A DNA stretch of 64,000 nt from Agromyces bracchium (GCF_009709675.1 NZ_WMLB01000037.1:1-64000), one strand, 5' to 3'; positions 53,050-61,954 are shown, numbered from the stretch's first letter. Program-made: numbers and translations. The notes: generated from the letters alone by a model not told the origin.

Positions 53050-55326
53050 TCAGGCGTCCATGAGCGCGCGAGCGGATGCCGCGGCATCCGCCCCGGCGAT
53101 CGCCTCGAGCCGCCCGAGCGCCGTGCGCGCCCGCGTGACGTCGCCCGCGGCCCAGTACGCGTCGACGAGGCCCGTGAGCGCGGCGATCCGGTGCGCGTCG
53201 TCGCCGGCGGACTCGGCCAGCGCGAGCGCCTCCTCGAGGCGGGGGAGTCGTGCGTTCGACGACGGGGCGCGCTCGGCGGTGAGCAGCAGCGTGCGGGTGA
53301 GGCAGCGCACGTCGCCGAGCGCGCGGAGCGAGGCCTCGAGCTCGTCGAGCGGCAGCGCGGCATCCGGCACCCCCAGGGTCTGCTGCACGAGCGCGGCGTG
53401 CGCGAGTTCGTGCGCGTTGCCCGCCCCGCGCGCGTAGGCCGCGCACTCCGCCGCCCAGATCGCGGCCTTCTCGGCTTCGAGCCCCGCCTGCGCGGCGACC
53501 GAGGCCATCATGTACCGCGCGTTGTTGACGTGCATCGCGTCGCCCGCGAGCGCGTAGGCGCGCATCGCCGCGTCGAACTCGGCGACGGCCGCGGCCGGAT
53601 CGTCGAGCGAGGCGCCTCGCAGCGCGATGCCGCGGAACTGGTGGATCGATGCGAGCGACCAGTCGTCGACGAGTTCGATCGCGAGCCGTTCGGCTTCGGC
53701 GAGGTGCTCGAGCGCGGACTCGCCGCGGTCGAGGTAGGCGTCGGAGAGGCCCGCGAGGTGGTGCGCATCGAGGCGCGAGGCCGCGTCGCCGCGCGCCTCG
53801 GCGATCGCGAGCGCGCGACGTGCGAGGTCGTCGACGAGTGGGAGGTCGAGGTAGGCGATGCCGGCACCGAGCACGAACAGTTCGCCGGGCGCCGCGCCCT
53901 CGACGACGTGCGGGTCGCGCGCGGCCATGGCGAGCGAGCGCACGCTGTCGACGTCGGATCCGTACTGCTCGACGCCGACCGAGAGCGAGGCCGCGAGCGT
54001 CCGGGCCGACGGATGGCGCGCCGCGATCGCCCAGCGGAGCGCCGCGTTCACCTCGGGGCACAGGCGGATCGAGAGCTGCATGGCCTCGTCGCTGTCGTCG
54101 ACGCGTGCGTGCTCGACGAACTGCGCGGCGACCGCCGCGTGGTACTCGGCGTGCCGTTCGAGCACCTCCCGGATCGTCGCCGGATCGGTCCGCGCACGCA
54201 CGAACTCGCGCATCACCGCGAGCAGGCGGAAGCGGCGCGGCGTGCCTCCGGTCGGCACGACCATCGAGTGGTCGAGCAGGCGGAACAGGACGCCCTCGGC
54301 GCCCGGATGCGTCACGGCCGTCGCGAGCTCGACGTCGAACGTGCGGGGGAGCGCCGCCAGTCGGCAGAGCACGTCGCGTTCGTCGTCCTCCAGGAGGTCC
54401 CACGTCCACTCGAAGGTGGTCTCGAGCGTGCGGTGACGGCCGCGCGGCGCGGCGCGGTCGAGTGAGGCGAAATCGCGGTCGAGCCGGTCGGCGAGTTCCT
54501 CGAGCCCGAGGTGCCGCGACACGGTCGCGGCGAGCTCGAGCGCGAGCGGCAGCCCGTCGAGGCGCGTGCAGATGCGCGCCGCGAGTTCACGTTCGCCGGC
54601 GGTCGGCGGCACGCCGTAGGCGTTCAGCCGGTCGAGGAACATCGCGACGGCCTCGGCCTCCGCGCCCTCGACCGGCAGCGGCTCCAACGCGAACACGTGC
54701 TCCGCATCGTCGCCGAACGGCGTGCGCGTCGTGCCGAGGATCCGGAGCTGGCGCGACTCGCGGAGCAGCCGGTGCGCCGCAGCCTGCACCGCGTCGCCGA
54801 CCCGGTCGATGTTGTCGAGCACGAGCAGGTACGGGCGCGACGCGAGCGCGGTCGCGACGGAGGACAGGACGTCCGACCCGGGTACCGCCTCGAGGTCGAG
54901 TGCGCGCGCGATGCGCGGCACGACGTCGTCGGGCTCGGCGTGCTCCAGCTCGATCACGATCGGGGAGCTCTCGCCGTGCCGGCGTGCGGCGAACTCGAGC
55001 GCGAGGCGCGTCTTGCCCACGCCGCCCGGCCCGATCACCGACACGCAGCGGTGCGCGTCGAGCAGCGCCGTCAGCGCGTCGAGCTCGGCCTCGCGTCCGA
55101 TGAACCGCGTGTCCGGCAGGCGGACGGATGCCTCGCGGCGCTCGCTCGCGGCCGCGACCAGGTCGGCCCGGCTCTCCGCCCCGAGCTTGCGGCGCAGGCT
55201 CGCGATGTGGCTCTCCACGGTGCGCACCGAGATGAACAGCTCCGATGCGATCTCGGGGTTGCTCAGTCGCCGCTCGACCGCGGCCAGAATCGCGCTCTCG
55301 CGCGGGGTTAACGTCTGCCCCGCCAC
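53050..55326 (-). CDS. LuxR-HTH/NB-ARC/TPR-type large transcriptional regulator
   Basis: A 758-residue protein. The HTH is at the N-terminus (TLTPRESAILAAVERRLSNPEIASELFISVRTVESHIASLRRKLG), followed by an ATPase with Walker A SVIGPGGVGKTRL and Walker B YLLVLDNID and a winged-helix/arm segment (ELAARICTRLDGLPLALELAATVSRHLGL). About 350 residues of TPR-like helical repeats end at the C-terminus. The HTH-first order is the reverse of MalT-type regulators. GTG 55326 lies 7 bases after TAGAAT, a leaderless design, so the longer upstream frame is not used. The inducer and targets are unknown. Confidence 0.88.
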   Translation of the reverse strand: MAGQTLTPRESAILAAVERRLSNPEIASELFISVRTVESHIASLRRKLGAESRADLVAAASERREASVRLPDTRFIGREAELDALTALLDAHRCVSVIGPGGVGKTRLALEFAARRHGESSPIVIELEHAEPDDVVPRIARALDLEAVPGSDVLSSVATALASRPYLLVLDNIDRVGDAVQAAAHRLLRESRQLRILGTTRTPFGDDAEHVFALEPLPVEGAEAEAVAMFLDRLNAYGVPPTAGERELAARICTRLDGLPLALELAATVSRHLGLEELADRLDRDFASLDRAAPRGRHRTLETTFEWTWDLLEDDERDVLCRLAALPRTFDVELATAVTHPGAEGVLFRLLDHSMVVPTGGTPRRFRLLAVMREFVRARTDPATIREVLERHAEYHAAVAAQFVEHARVDDSDEAMQLSIRLCPEVNAALRWAIAARHPSARTLAASLSVGVEQYGSDVDSVRSLAMAARDPHVVEGAAPGELFVLGAGIAYLDLPLVDDLARRALAIAEARGDAASRLDAHHLAGLSDAYLDRGESALEHLAEAERLAIELVDDWSLASIHQFRGIALRGASLDDPAAAVAEFDAAMRAYALAGDAMHVNNARYMMASVAAQAGLEAEKAAIWAAECAAYARGAGNAHELAHAALVQQTLGVPDAALPLDELEASLRALGDVRCLTRTLLLTAERAPSSNARLPRLEEALALAESAGDDAHRIAALTGLVDAYWAAGDVTRARTALGRLEAIAGADAAASARALMDA

Positions 55327-55361
55327 GGCGCCGATTCTAGGGCCGGATCGTGCGATCCGCA

Positions 55362-55390
55362 CCGGGGACGGACCGGAAGTCCGTCCCCGG
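55362..55390. repeat. Inverted repeat upstream of the LuxR-ATPase gene
   Basis: CCGGGGACGGAC (55362-55373) and GTCCGTCCCCGG (55379-55390) pair perfectly around 5 bases. A smaller palindrome GGATCG-TG-CGATCC lies at 55345-55358, next to the leaderless -10. They could be operators of the regulator or a terminator for the short gene that ends at 55410. Confidence 0.6.
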
Positions 55391-55409
55391 CGTGCGGTGC
55401 GCGGGGCGC

Positions 55410-55661
55410 TCACGCCGCTCCGGGGCCGATCGTGGGGCGCGGTGGCGAGAGCGGCCGCAGGCGACGCGGCAGCAGCTGACGGATGCCGCGGCGCGGGCGC
55501 GCGGCATCCGTCATGCCCTCACCGGCCTCGGTGCCTGCCGCTTGGGCCGCCGCTTCGGCGATGCGCTCGTCGATGCGTCGGCGCAGTTCGAGTTCGCGCT
55601 GCAGCCGGCGCTCGCCCGCGCGGTGCAGCTCGAACACCTGGAAGTCCTCGCTGAGGTACAT
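55410..55661 (-). CDS. Short uncharacterised protein upstream of the LuxR-ATPase regulator
   Basis: An 83-residue protein. It starts MYLSEDFQVFELHRAGERRLQRELELRRRIDERIAEAA, an amphipathic helical, possibly coiled-coil part, and then a disordered, arginine- and proline-rich tail. ATG 55661 has GGAG 11 bases upstream; an in-frame start lies 30 bases earlier. It is on the same strand as the regulator, about 80 bases before it. No domain is recognised and the tail may be poorly constrained. Confidence 0.5.
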   Translation of the reverse strand: MYLSEDFQVFELHRAGERRLQRELELRRRIDERIAEAAAQAAGTEAGEGMTDAARPRRGIRQLLPRRLRPLSPPRPTIGPGAA

Positions 55662-55748
55662 GGCGGTGGTGCTCCTTCGGAGATGGTTCACGGGGTCGAA
55701 GGTGGACGGGTGGGTCCGCCGGGGTGAGGGCTCAGCGGGAGCGGCGCC

Positions 55749-56621
55749 TCAGCGCCGCGCGGTGACGAGCAGGTACTCCCACTCGATAGGGCGGCCCGAG
55801 CCGTCGAGACCGGCCTCGCGTCCGAGTGCCGCGAGCGCCTCGTCGAGGGCGCGCACCCGGTCGGGCTCGTCGGCGATGCGCGCGTAGACGGCGATGGTCG
55901 GGCCGTAGTTCGCCTTGAAGTAGTCGCGCAGTTCCTCGCCGGTGCGGAAGCGATCGACGACGACGGTTCCACGCCGCATCGAGAGCTCGGCGACGCGGTC
56001 GCCGAGGAGCTCGCGCACGTGCTGTTCGTCGCCCCACAGCGGCGGCGGCTGCACGCCGGCGGGCGGCGGCGCGTTGAACGGCTTCATGGCGGCGAACATT
56101 CGGCCGATGAACCCCTCGGGCGTCCAGCTCAGCAGGCCGATGCGACCGCCGGGCTTCACGACGCGGACGAGTTCGTCGGCCGCGAGCCGGTGGTGTGGTG
56201 CGAACATCACGCCGACGCAGGAGACCACGGCGTCGAAGGCGCCGTCGCCGAACGGCAGCGCCTCGGCGTCGGCCTCGCGCCACTCCAGCTCGGCACCCGA
56301 CTCGGTCGCGAGGCGCCGTCCGACGTCGAACAGTTCCGGGGTGAGGTCGGTCGCGACGACGGTCGCGCCGCGCAGCGCCGCCGGGATGGCGACGTTGCCG
56401 CTGCCCGCCGCGACGTCGAGGACGCGCTCGCCGGGGCGGACTCCGGTCGCGTCCACGAGACGGGGCCCGAGGCTCCAGATGAGGTCGGACGCGAGGGTCG
56501 GGTAGTCGCCCGAGGCCCACATCGCGCGGTGCTTCGCCTTGAGCGCGCGGTCGGCCGCCGCGTCGGCGGTCGGCGTCGCGGCATCGGCCGCGTCGGTGGT
56601 GGTCGTGACGGTGTCGGTCAT
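55749..56621 (-). CDS. Class I SAM-dependent methyltransferase (UbiE/MenG-like)
   Basis: A 290-residue protein. Motif I is RVLDVAAGSGNVAIPAALRGATVVATDLTPEL, the acidic loop is READAEALPFGDGAFDAVVSCVGVMFAPHH, and motif IV-V is LVRVVKPGGRIGLLSWTPEG. The pattern resembles UbiE/COQ5-like methyltransferases, but the substrate is not given by context. A threonine/alanine-rich leader (MTDTVTTTTDAADAATPTADAAAD) precedes the fold. ATG 56621 follows an AAGGAG site. It is read with the short gene downstream, or alone. Confidence 0.87.
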   Translation of the reverse strand: MTDTVTTTTDAADAATPTADAAADRALKAKHRAMWASGDYPTLASDLIWSLGPRLVDATGVRPGERVLDVAAGSGNVAIPAALRGATVVATDLTPELFDVGRRLATESGAELEWREADAEALPFGDGAFDAVVSCVGVMFAPHHRLAADELVRVVKPGGRIGLLSWTPEGFIGRMFAAMKPFNAPPPAGVQPPPLWGDEQHVRELLGDRVAELSMRRGTVVVDRFRTGEELRDYFKANYGPTIAVYARIADEPDRVRALDEALAALGREAGLDGSGRPIEWEYLLVTARR

Positions 56622-56778
56622 GGGGTGCTCCTTCGTGCACGGGATGTCGATGCGACCAAGGGTGCGCCCGGACGAGGTACCCGGCATCCGTGCCGCGCAC
56701 GGAGATCTCCTCGGTGTTCGCACGGAGGCGGTCGCGCACGCGGCATCCGCCCAGCGGGCCCCGCCTAGGCTGGAACCC

Positions 56779-57402
56779 ATGCACCTCGCCCTCGTCCGCC
56801 ACGGACAGACCGACTGGAACCTGCGCGGGCTCATGCAGGGCCGCACCGACATCCCGCTGAACGACACGGGGCGCGCGCAGGCCGCCGCGGCGGCGCGGGC
56901 GCTCGACCCTGCCGACTGGGACGTGCTCGTGAGCTCCAGCCTCGGCCGCGCGCGCGAGACCGCCGCGATCCTCGCCGATGGCCTCGGCCTGCCGGTCGTG
57001 GGCGAGTACGACGACCTCGTCGAGCAGGACTTCGGCGATGCCGAGGGCACGCTCGTCTCGCAGATCGACGAGCGGTGGCCCGGGCGCGAGTTCCCCGGCA
57101 AGGAGCTGGAGCACGAGGTCGGCCCCCGCGGCGCCCGCGCTCTCGAGCAGATCGCCGCCGACCACGGCGGCGCCCGCGTGCTCGCCGTCGCGCACGGCAC
57201 GCTGATCCGCCACGTGCTCGGCGAGCTCAGCGGTCACGAGGCGCGCAGCTACCCGAAGCTCGACAACCTGTCGGTCTCGCGGGTGAGGCGGGCGGATGCC
57301 GCGTGGCAGGTGCTCACTGTCGGCGGCGCGCCGTTCGACGAGGTGCTCCCGTGGCTGCTGCCGGCACCGGTCGAGGCCGAGGAGCTCGGCCGCACCGCCT
57401 GA
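56779..57402 (+). CDS. Histidine phosphatase (phosphoglycerate mutase-like)
   Basis: A 207-residue protein. The catalytic His is in LALVRHGQTDWNLRGLMQGRTDIPLN, the second arginine in SSSLGRARETAAIL, and the second His in VLAVAHGTLIRHVL. It lacks the longer loops of glycolytic phosphoglycerate mutase, so it is a broad phosphatase of the GpmB/CobC kind. ATG 56779 lies 7 bases after TAGGCT, consistent with a leaderless transcript; the longer frame before it is not real. It is divergent from the methyltransferase. Confidence 0.9.
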   Translation: MHLALVRHGQTDWNLRGLMQGRTDIPLNDTGRAQAAAAARALDPADWDVLVSSSLGRARETAAILADGLGLPVVGEYDDLVEQDFGDAEGTLVSQIDERWPGREFPGKELEHEVGPRGARALEQIAADHGGARVLAVAHGTLIRHVLGELSGHEARSYPKLDNLSVSRVRRADAAWQVLTVGGAPFDEVLPWLLPAPVEAEELGRTA

Positions 57403-57542
57403 GCGTCGGCACGTCCCGCCCGGGGAAGCCGCCCCGAGGGCGCGGGGGCCCGACGGAGCGCGTGTTGCGATCTCGGAACGATCGTGCGACGGGCCGGTGA
57501 CGCCCCTCCCGCCCGCACCCGCACCGGACGTATGATCCGGAA

Positions 57543-58094
57543 ATGGAGGCTCCCGGCAGCACCACCCTCGTCGTCGTCGGCGACGAGGCCGGCGCTGCGA
57601 TCGGATCCCTCGCCGGGCTCGCGAACGTCGAGAGCGCGACGTTCGCCGAGATGACGGAGGCCACCGACGCCGAGGTCGTCACCTGGTCGGCGACCTCGAA
57701 CGCGCCGTTCGTGGTGCACGACCGCGACCCGCTCGGCCACGTGGCATCCGCCTGGGTGGAGTTCTACGACGAGCGGTCGACGCTCGGCGTCCTGCAGCTC
57801 GAGATCGAGCAGGTGATCGACGCCGTCGCGCGGCACGAGCTGCGCGTGCCCGACTACTACGTCGTGCTCGAGCCGGAGTCGCTGCGCGGCACCTGGATGC
57901 ACTGGTGGCTCGGCGTCGTCGCCGCGGCATCCCCCAACCGCGTGCTGCCGTGGGAGCCGGGCGACGCGCCGCTCGCCGGGCTGATCCGGCGGCTGCCGAC
58001 CGCACGTGCGTGGCCCGACGTCGACCGGTGGCTCCCGGGCGTGGTGAAGGCCGTGCCCGATCGGTTCGGGCCCGGCCTTCCCGGGGCGGCCTGA
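57543..58094 (+). CDS. Uncharacterised protein with leaderless start
   Basis: A 183-residue protein. It opens STTLVVVGDEAGAAIGSLAGLANVESATFAEMTEATDAEVVTW, continues VEFYDERSTLGVLQLEIEQVIDAVARHELRVPDYYVVLEPESLRGTWMHWWLGVVAAASPNRVLPW, and ends in PGLPGAA. The middle is conserved-looking but I recognise no family. The ATG at 57543 follows TATGAT at 57531-57536 by 6 bases, so no leader is needed. It converges with the alpha/beta hydrolase. Confidence 0.7.
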   Translation: MEAPGSTTLVVVGDEAGAAIGSLAGLANVESATFAEMTEATDAEVVTWSATSNAPFVVHDRDPLGHVASAWVEFYDERSTLGVLQLEIEQVIDAVARHELRVPDYYVVLEPESLRGTWMHWWLGVVAAASPNRVLPWEPGDAPLAGLIRRLPTARAWPDVDRWLPGVVKAVPDRFGPGLPGAA

Positions 58095-58146
58095 GCATCA
58101 GCGACGGCCGCGCGGCGGCGTGCGCGATCCGCGCCGCGCCGATGGG

Positions 58147-58980
58147 TCAGGCGGATGCCGGCTGCGCCTCCGCGTGCTCGAGCGCCCAGGTCAGCGCGAA
58201 GTCGGCGACCTCCTCCCAGCCGTCCTGGCTCACGATGCGATGCGTGCGGCCGGCGAACTCCCGGTAGTCGACGACGGCGGGGCTGCCGGACCGGCGGTAC
58301 TTCTTCACGATCGAGCGGCCGATGGCGGGCGGCACGACGTGGTCGATCTCGCCCGTGATGATCAGCAGCGGGGCGCGGTCGGTGCGGCCGTAGTCGACGT
58401 GCGTGACGCCGCCCTTCTCGTTCAGGGTCGACGCGACGCCCTCGAAGAAGACGCGGTTGTAGCTGTTCACGGCGAAGTCCTCCCAGATGCGGTCGGATGC
58501 GTCGCGGCTGAGGTCGTTGCCGAAGGTGAAGTGGAAGTGGCCCTTCGAGATCGGCTTCGCGCCGTTGCGGTCGAACGGGTTCGAGAGGATCGGGAAGCCG
58601 GTGCGGAGCGTCGACGCCGGGAGGGTCGTGACGCCCGCGGTCTGGCCGGGCGTGACGCCGACGTAGGCGATGCCGAGCCCGCGGTCGGCGAGCATCTGGG
58701 TGATGACGCCGCCGAACGAGTGGCCCATGATGATGGGCTTCTCGGGCAGCGCGCGGATGATCCGCTCGTAGTGGTCGGCGATCTGCTTCAGCCCGATGCC
58801 CTTCAGCGGTTCGGGGTTCGAGCGGATGTCGGCGACCGGGCGGTCGTCGATGCCGGGCCAGCCGGGCACGATGACGTCGTGCCCGAGCGAGCGGAAGCGC
58901 TCGGCCCAGGTGTTCCAGCTCTTCGGGGTCATCCAGAGTCCGTGGATGAGGACGATGGGGGGCGTTCCGGTGGTGGTCAT
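58147..58980 (-). CDS. Alpha/beta-hydrolase
   Basis: A 277-residue protein. Oxyanion patch VLIHGLWMTPKSWNTWAERF, nucleophile elbow MGHSFGGVITQML with Ser, acidic ITGEIDHVVPP, and a His in RTHRIVSQDGW near the end complete the triad. Likely substrates are small esters, lactones or epoxides. ATG 58980 has GAGGAG. It is divergent from a TetR gene with two operators between, so its expression is probably induced by its substrate. Confidence 0.9.
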   Translation of the reverse strand: MTTTGTPPIVLIHGLWMTPKSWNTWAERFRSLGHDVIVPGWPGIDDRPVADIRSNPEPLKGIGLKQIADHYERIIRALPEKPIIMGHSFGGVITQMLADRGLGIAYVGVTPGQTAGVTTLPASTLRTGFPILSNPFDRNGAKPISKGHFHFTFGNDLSRDASDRIWEDFAVNSYNRVFFEGVASTLNEKGGVTHVDYGRTDRAPLLIITGEIDHVVPPAIGRSIVKKYRRSGSPAVVDYREFAGRTHRIVSQDGWEEVADFALTWALEHAEAQPASA

Positions 58981-59026
58981 GGTTCCTGCTCCTCGTGGGT
59001 CGGTTCGTTTCGTGGTCCTGGTGAAG

Positions 59027-59111
59027 TAGAACGATCGTTCTATCTTGTCGTATTCCCAGACGGTACGCCGGGAGCGGAGCGGATGTCAAGCAAAAAGAGA
59101 AAGATCGTTCT
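59027..59111. promoter_or_regulatory. Two TetR operators between hydrolase and TetR genes
   Basis: TAGAACGATCGTTCTA (59027-59042) is a perfect 16-base palindrome. AGAAAGATCGTTCT (59098-59111) is the same half site with one mismatched pair, 13 bases before the TetR start. The two copies suggest that one repressor controls both divergent genes. Confidence 0.85.
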
Positions 59112-59123
59112 ATCATTTACCTC

Positions 59124-59717
59124 ATGGCAACACGGACGAGCTCGTCAGGCACCTCCGCGGCGCGCGATCGCCTGCTCGCGACTGCGAGCGAACTCTTCTA
59201 CCGCGAGGGCATCCACTCGGTCGGCGTCGACCGCATCGTGGGTGAGGCCGGCGTCACGCGAGCGACGTTCTACCGGCACTTCCCGAGCAAGGAGGACCTC
59301 GTCGAGGCCTACCTCGGCGTCGAGGACGCGAACATCCGCGCCGCGTTCGACGCGGCCGAGGAGACCGGCGCGGAGCCGCGCGAGCTCGTGGGCCTCGTGA
59401 TCGACGGACTCGCCGACGACGTCGCTCGCCACCACACGCGAGGCTGCCCGTTCATCAACGCCGCCGCCGAGTACCCCGACGCCGACAGCGGCGTGCGCAG
59501 GGCGGTGGCCGCCCACCGCGAATGGTTCCGCTCCGAGCTCGAGCACGTGCTCGAGGCGGCGGATGCCGCGGACCCGCGCCTCGGCGCGGCCGAACTCGTG
59601 CTCGTCCGCGACGCCGCGATGGTCGGCGGGTACCTCGACGGGTGGGAGCGCGTGCGGCCCGCGTTCGTGGCATCCGCTCGCCGCGCCGCGGGGCTGCCGG
59701 AATCGGGGGTCGAGTAG
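59124..59717 (+). CDS. TetR-family repressor of the alpha/beta-hydrolase
   Basis: A 197-residue protein. HTH: ARDRLLATASELFYREGIHSVGVDRIVGEAGVTRATFYRHFPSKEDLVEAYL. The C-terminal domain has GCPFINAAAEYPDADSGVRRAVAAHREWF, a pattern shared by AcrR-like regulators of short-chain hydrolases. The last residues SGVE and the stop codon are supplied by a family-A repeat (59708-59740), so the original C-terminus was probably altered. It binds the two palindromes before its start. Confidence 0.9.
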   Translation: MATRTSSSGTSAARDRLLATASELFYREGIHSVGVDRIVGEAGVTRATFYRHFPSKEDLVEAYLGVEDANIRAAFDAAEETGAEPRELVGLVIDGLADDVARHHTRGCPFINAAAEYPDADSGVRRAVAAHREWFRSELEHVLEAADAADPRLGAAELVLVRDAAMVGGYLDGWERVRPAFVASARRAAGLPESGVE

Positions 59718-59809
59718 CGCCGCAGGCGCGTATCGAGACCTGTGCGTCCGCGGGTCTCGATACGCCGCTTCGCGGCTACTCGACCACCGGGGCCGCGGCT
59801 ACTCGACCA
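59708..59809. repeat. Family-A palindromic elements forming a long hairpin
   Basis: One copy runs GGTCGAGTAGCGCCGC to GCGTATCGAGACC (59708-59740). An opposite copy runs GGTCTCGATACGCC to GGCTACTCGACCACC (59753-59788). A partial third copy (GGCCGCGGCTACTCGACCA) is at 59791-59809. The first two face each other and can form a long stem. They lie between the TetR gene and the convergent exported nuclease-like gene. Confidence 0.85.
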
Positions 59810-59819
59810 ACCGCGCGGA

Positions 59820-61091
59820 TCAGCCGCGCACGTGCACGTCGACCCACACGAGCCGGTGGTCGCTCGACGGGAACGGGAAGGTGCCCGTGAGCGCCGACAG
59901 CGGATCGGCCTGGACCGGCCAGAACACGCCCGCGTCGGCCACGCGGAGGTCCTTCGACGGCAGCACGTAGTCGGCGCGGAGGTTGCCGGGCGCCGGGTTG
60001 TCGTTGAAGTCGGCCGTGTCGTAGGCCGGGTCGCCCTCGTGCGTCAGGTTCGCGCCGCCCTGGAGCGTCGCGGCCTCCACCGCGCCCTCCGAGGCGGGCA
60101 GCGGGTCGGTGATGCGCGGGTGGTCGAGGAGCTGGTCGATCGCGGCATCCACCGAGTCGCCGTCGAGCGGGTCGGCGTTCTGGTCGCCGAGGATCACGAA
60201 GGACGAACCCGGCTTCAGGCCGCCGGTGCCGCCCTCGTCGTCGTAGATGTACCGCGAGCCCGCGCCCGGCTTCACGTAGTCGGCCCAGAAGCGGATCTCG
60301 TCGTGGTTCCGCGTGCCGTTGCGGTCCTCGGCGCCGTCGAAGGTCGGCGGCGTCGGGTGCGAGGCGAGCACGTGCACCGTGCGACCGCCGATCTCGACCG
60401 GGACGTCCCAGTGCGACTTGCTCGACAGGCGGAACACGTCGAGCTCCTCGGGCGAGTACCAGTCGGCGGGCGCCGCGGTGTTCGGGTCGTCGGGCAGCAG
60501 TGCACCCGGCATGTCCTTCCAGAGGAAGTGCTGGAAGGTCCGCACCGATTCCTCGTCGATCGGGTACTTCGAGAGCACCGCCATGCCGTACTGGCCGGGG
60601 AAGAAGCCGAAGCCGAACGCGTCGTCGCCGCCGCCGACCACGCCGTTGTTGTTGAGGTCGAACCCGCTGGGCACGCCCGTGTTCGAGGGCGCGACGAACG
60701 CGTAGGGATACTCGACCGGGTCGGACCCGCCCTGCGAGACCTCGAGGTAGTTCTCGCGGAACAGGTCGACCGCGACGCCGCCCTCGACGTAGTCGAACTC
60801 GTTGAGCAGCACGATGTCGGGGTTCGCGCGCTGGATGATCTCGGCGACGGTCTTCGCCTGCGCGTTGTCGGGCGCCCCGAGGTCGGCGACGAGCTGGCCC
60901 TCGAAGTTCCGGTTGAGGGACAGGTTGTACGTGGCGACGCGGACGGTGTCGGCGCGCCCGGGTTCGCCGCCGGGCGCGGCGTGCGCCGGTGCGGCGACGA
61001 CGGAGGCTCCCAATGCGAGCGCCGCGACCGAGGCGGCGACGAGCGGGGTGCGGCGGGCGGGGCTGGGGCGATCGGGTCGTCTCGTGGACAT
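59820..61091 (-). CDS. Secreted endonuclease/exonuclease/phosphatase-family protein
   Basis: A 423-residue protein with a Tat/Sec-like signal (MSTRRPDRPSPARRTPLVAASVAALALGASVVAAPAHA). EEP-domain residues are present: ATYNLSLNRNF, NPDIVLLNEFDYVEGG (Glu metal ligand), LASHPTPPTF, FVILGDQNADPLDGDS (Asp-Asn), LRADYVLPSKDLRV, and a final SSDHRLVWVDV (catalytic His). It would cut nucleic acid or a phospho-compound outside the cell, perhaps for phosphate gain. ATG 61091 has GAGGAG 7 bases upstream. It is separate from its neighbours. Confidence 0.9.
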   Translation of the reverse strand: MSTRRPDRPSPARRTPLVAASVAALALGASVVAAPAHAAPGGEPGRADTVRVATYNLSLNRNFEGQLVADLGAPDNAQAKTVAEIIQRANPDIVLLNEFDYVEGGVAVDLFRENYLEVSQGGSDPVEYPYAFVAPSNTGVPSGFDLNNNGVVGGGDDAFGFGFFPGQYGMAVLSKYPIDEESVRTFQHFLWKDMPGALLPDDPNTAAPADWYSPEELDVFRLSSKSHWDVPVEIGGRTVHVLASHPTPPTFDGAEDRNGTRNHDEIRFWADYVKPGAGSRYIYDDEGGTGGLKPGSSFVILGDQNADPLDGDSVDAAIDQLLDHPRITDPLPASEGAVEAATLQGGANLTHEGDPAYDTADFNDNPAPGNLRADYVLPSKDLRVADAGVFWPVQADPLSALTGTFPFPSSDHRLVWVDVHVRG

Positions 61092-61192
61092 GCGAGCTCC
61101 TCTGCTGGCGTTCGGATCCGCGCTCAGGCTAGGCCTCGCCGGTGACGTCCGGAAGAACCCCGCGCGAACGAGCGGCGCCGCGTCGCGCCTGC

Positions 61193-61954
61193 TCAGAGGT
61201 GCACGGGCGTCGTCGCGAGCGCGGTCGCGACGCCGGCGTCGCCGTCGACGCGGAACCGGCCGTCGGGAGCGGCGAGGTCCGCGCGTTCCCAGAGCAGCAG
61301 CGCGAGGTCGCCGACCTCGGCCGAGATGGTCGCGGTGACGGGCGGGGCGGATGCCGCATCCGGCCGCTGGCGTTCGAGCACCCAGTCGGGTGAGACGCGC
61401 CAGGCGTCGGCCGTGTCCGTCGCCACGAGCGCGACCGCGCCGGCGAGGGGCTCGATGCCGCGGCGGCGCGCCTCGGCCATGAACACGTCGCCGAACTCGT
61501 CGACGGCGTCCGCGCGGCCGAGGGTGCCGACCTCGGGCGGGAACCGCGGATCGTGGTCGCGCGCCGAGCGGAGATCCCACAGGTGCTTGGTCGCCTCGTG
61601 CGCCATCCGTCGCTGCCAGAACCGCACGGTGCCGGTCGCGCCGTACAGGATGGGCACGGCGCGTTCCGGGTCGGCGCCGTCGAGCACGCGGAGCAGCTCG
61701 CGCGCGCCGTCGCGGAACCACGCGGTACGGTCCACATCCTCGGGCCTGCGGAACCTGCGCCGATCGGCGGGCGCTCCCGATCGCACCTGCTCGGCGGCCC
61801 ACCGCTGGATGGTGCCGAGGTGATCGATGATCCGACCGGCGGTCGGCCAGATCGCGGACCGCACCGGGGCCTCGGGGTCGGTGCCCGCGGCCGCTCGCGC
61901 GAACGCCTCCACGATGGCGTGGAGGTCGGCGAGGGAGCTCATGCCGACCATCAT
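61193..61954 (-). CDS. Maleylpyruvate isomerase family mycothiol-dependent enzyme
   Basis: A 253-residue protein. The N-terminal MDMPI domain has SAIWPTAGRIIDHLGTIQRWAAEQVRSG with a metal-type His, and HEATKHLWDLRSARDHDPRF with the His/Asp/Asp ligands. The C-terminal domain (about 165-253) has the LALLLWERADL signature of MDMPI C-terminal domains. Such enzymes use the actinobacterial thiol mycothiol. The start is ambiguous: ATG 61954, 61951 and 61942 are all in frame and none has a strong ribosome site. The substrate is unknown. Confidence 0.85.
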   Translation of the reverse strand: MMVGMSSLADLHAIVEAFARAAAGTDPEAPVRSAIWPTAGRIIDHLGTIQRWAAEQVRSGAPADRRRFRRPEDVDRTAWFRDGARELLRVLDGADPERAVPILYGATGTVRFWQRRMAHEATKHLWDLRSARDHDPRFPPEVGTLGRADAVDEFGDVFMAEARRRGIEPLAGAVALVATDTADAWRVSPDWVLERQRPDAASAPPVTATISAEVGDLALLLWERADLAAPDGRFRVDGDAGVATALATTPVHL

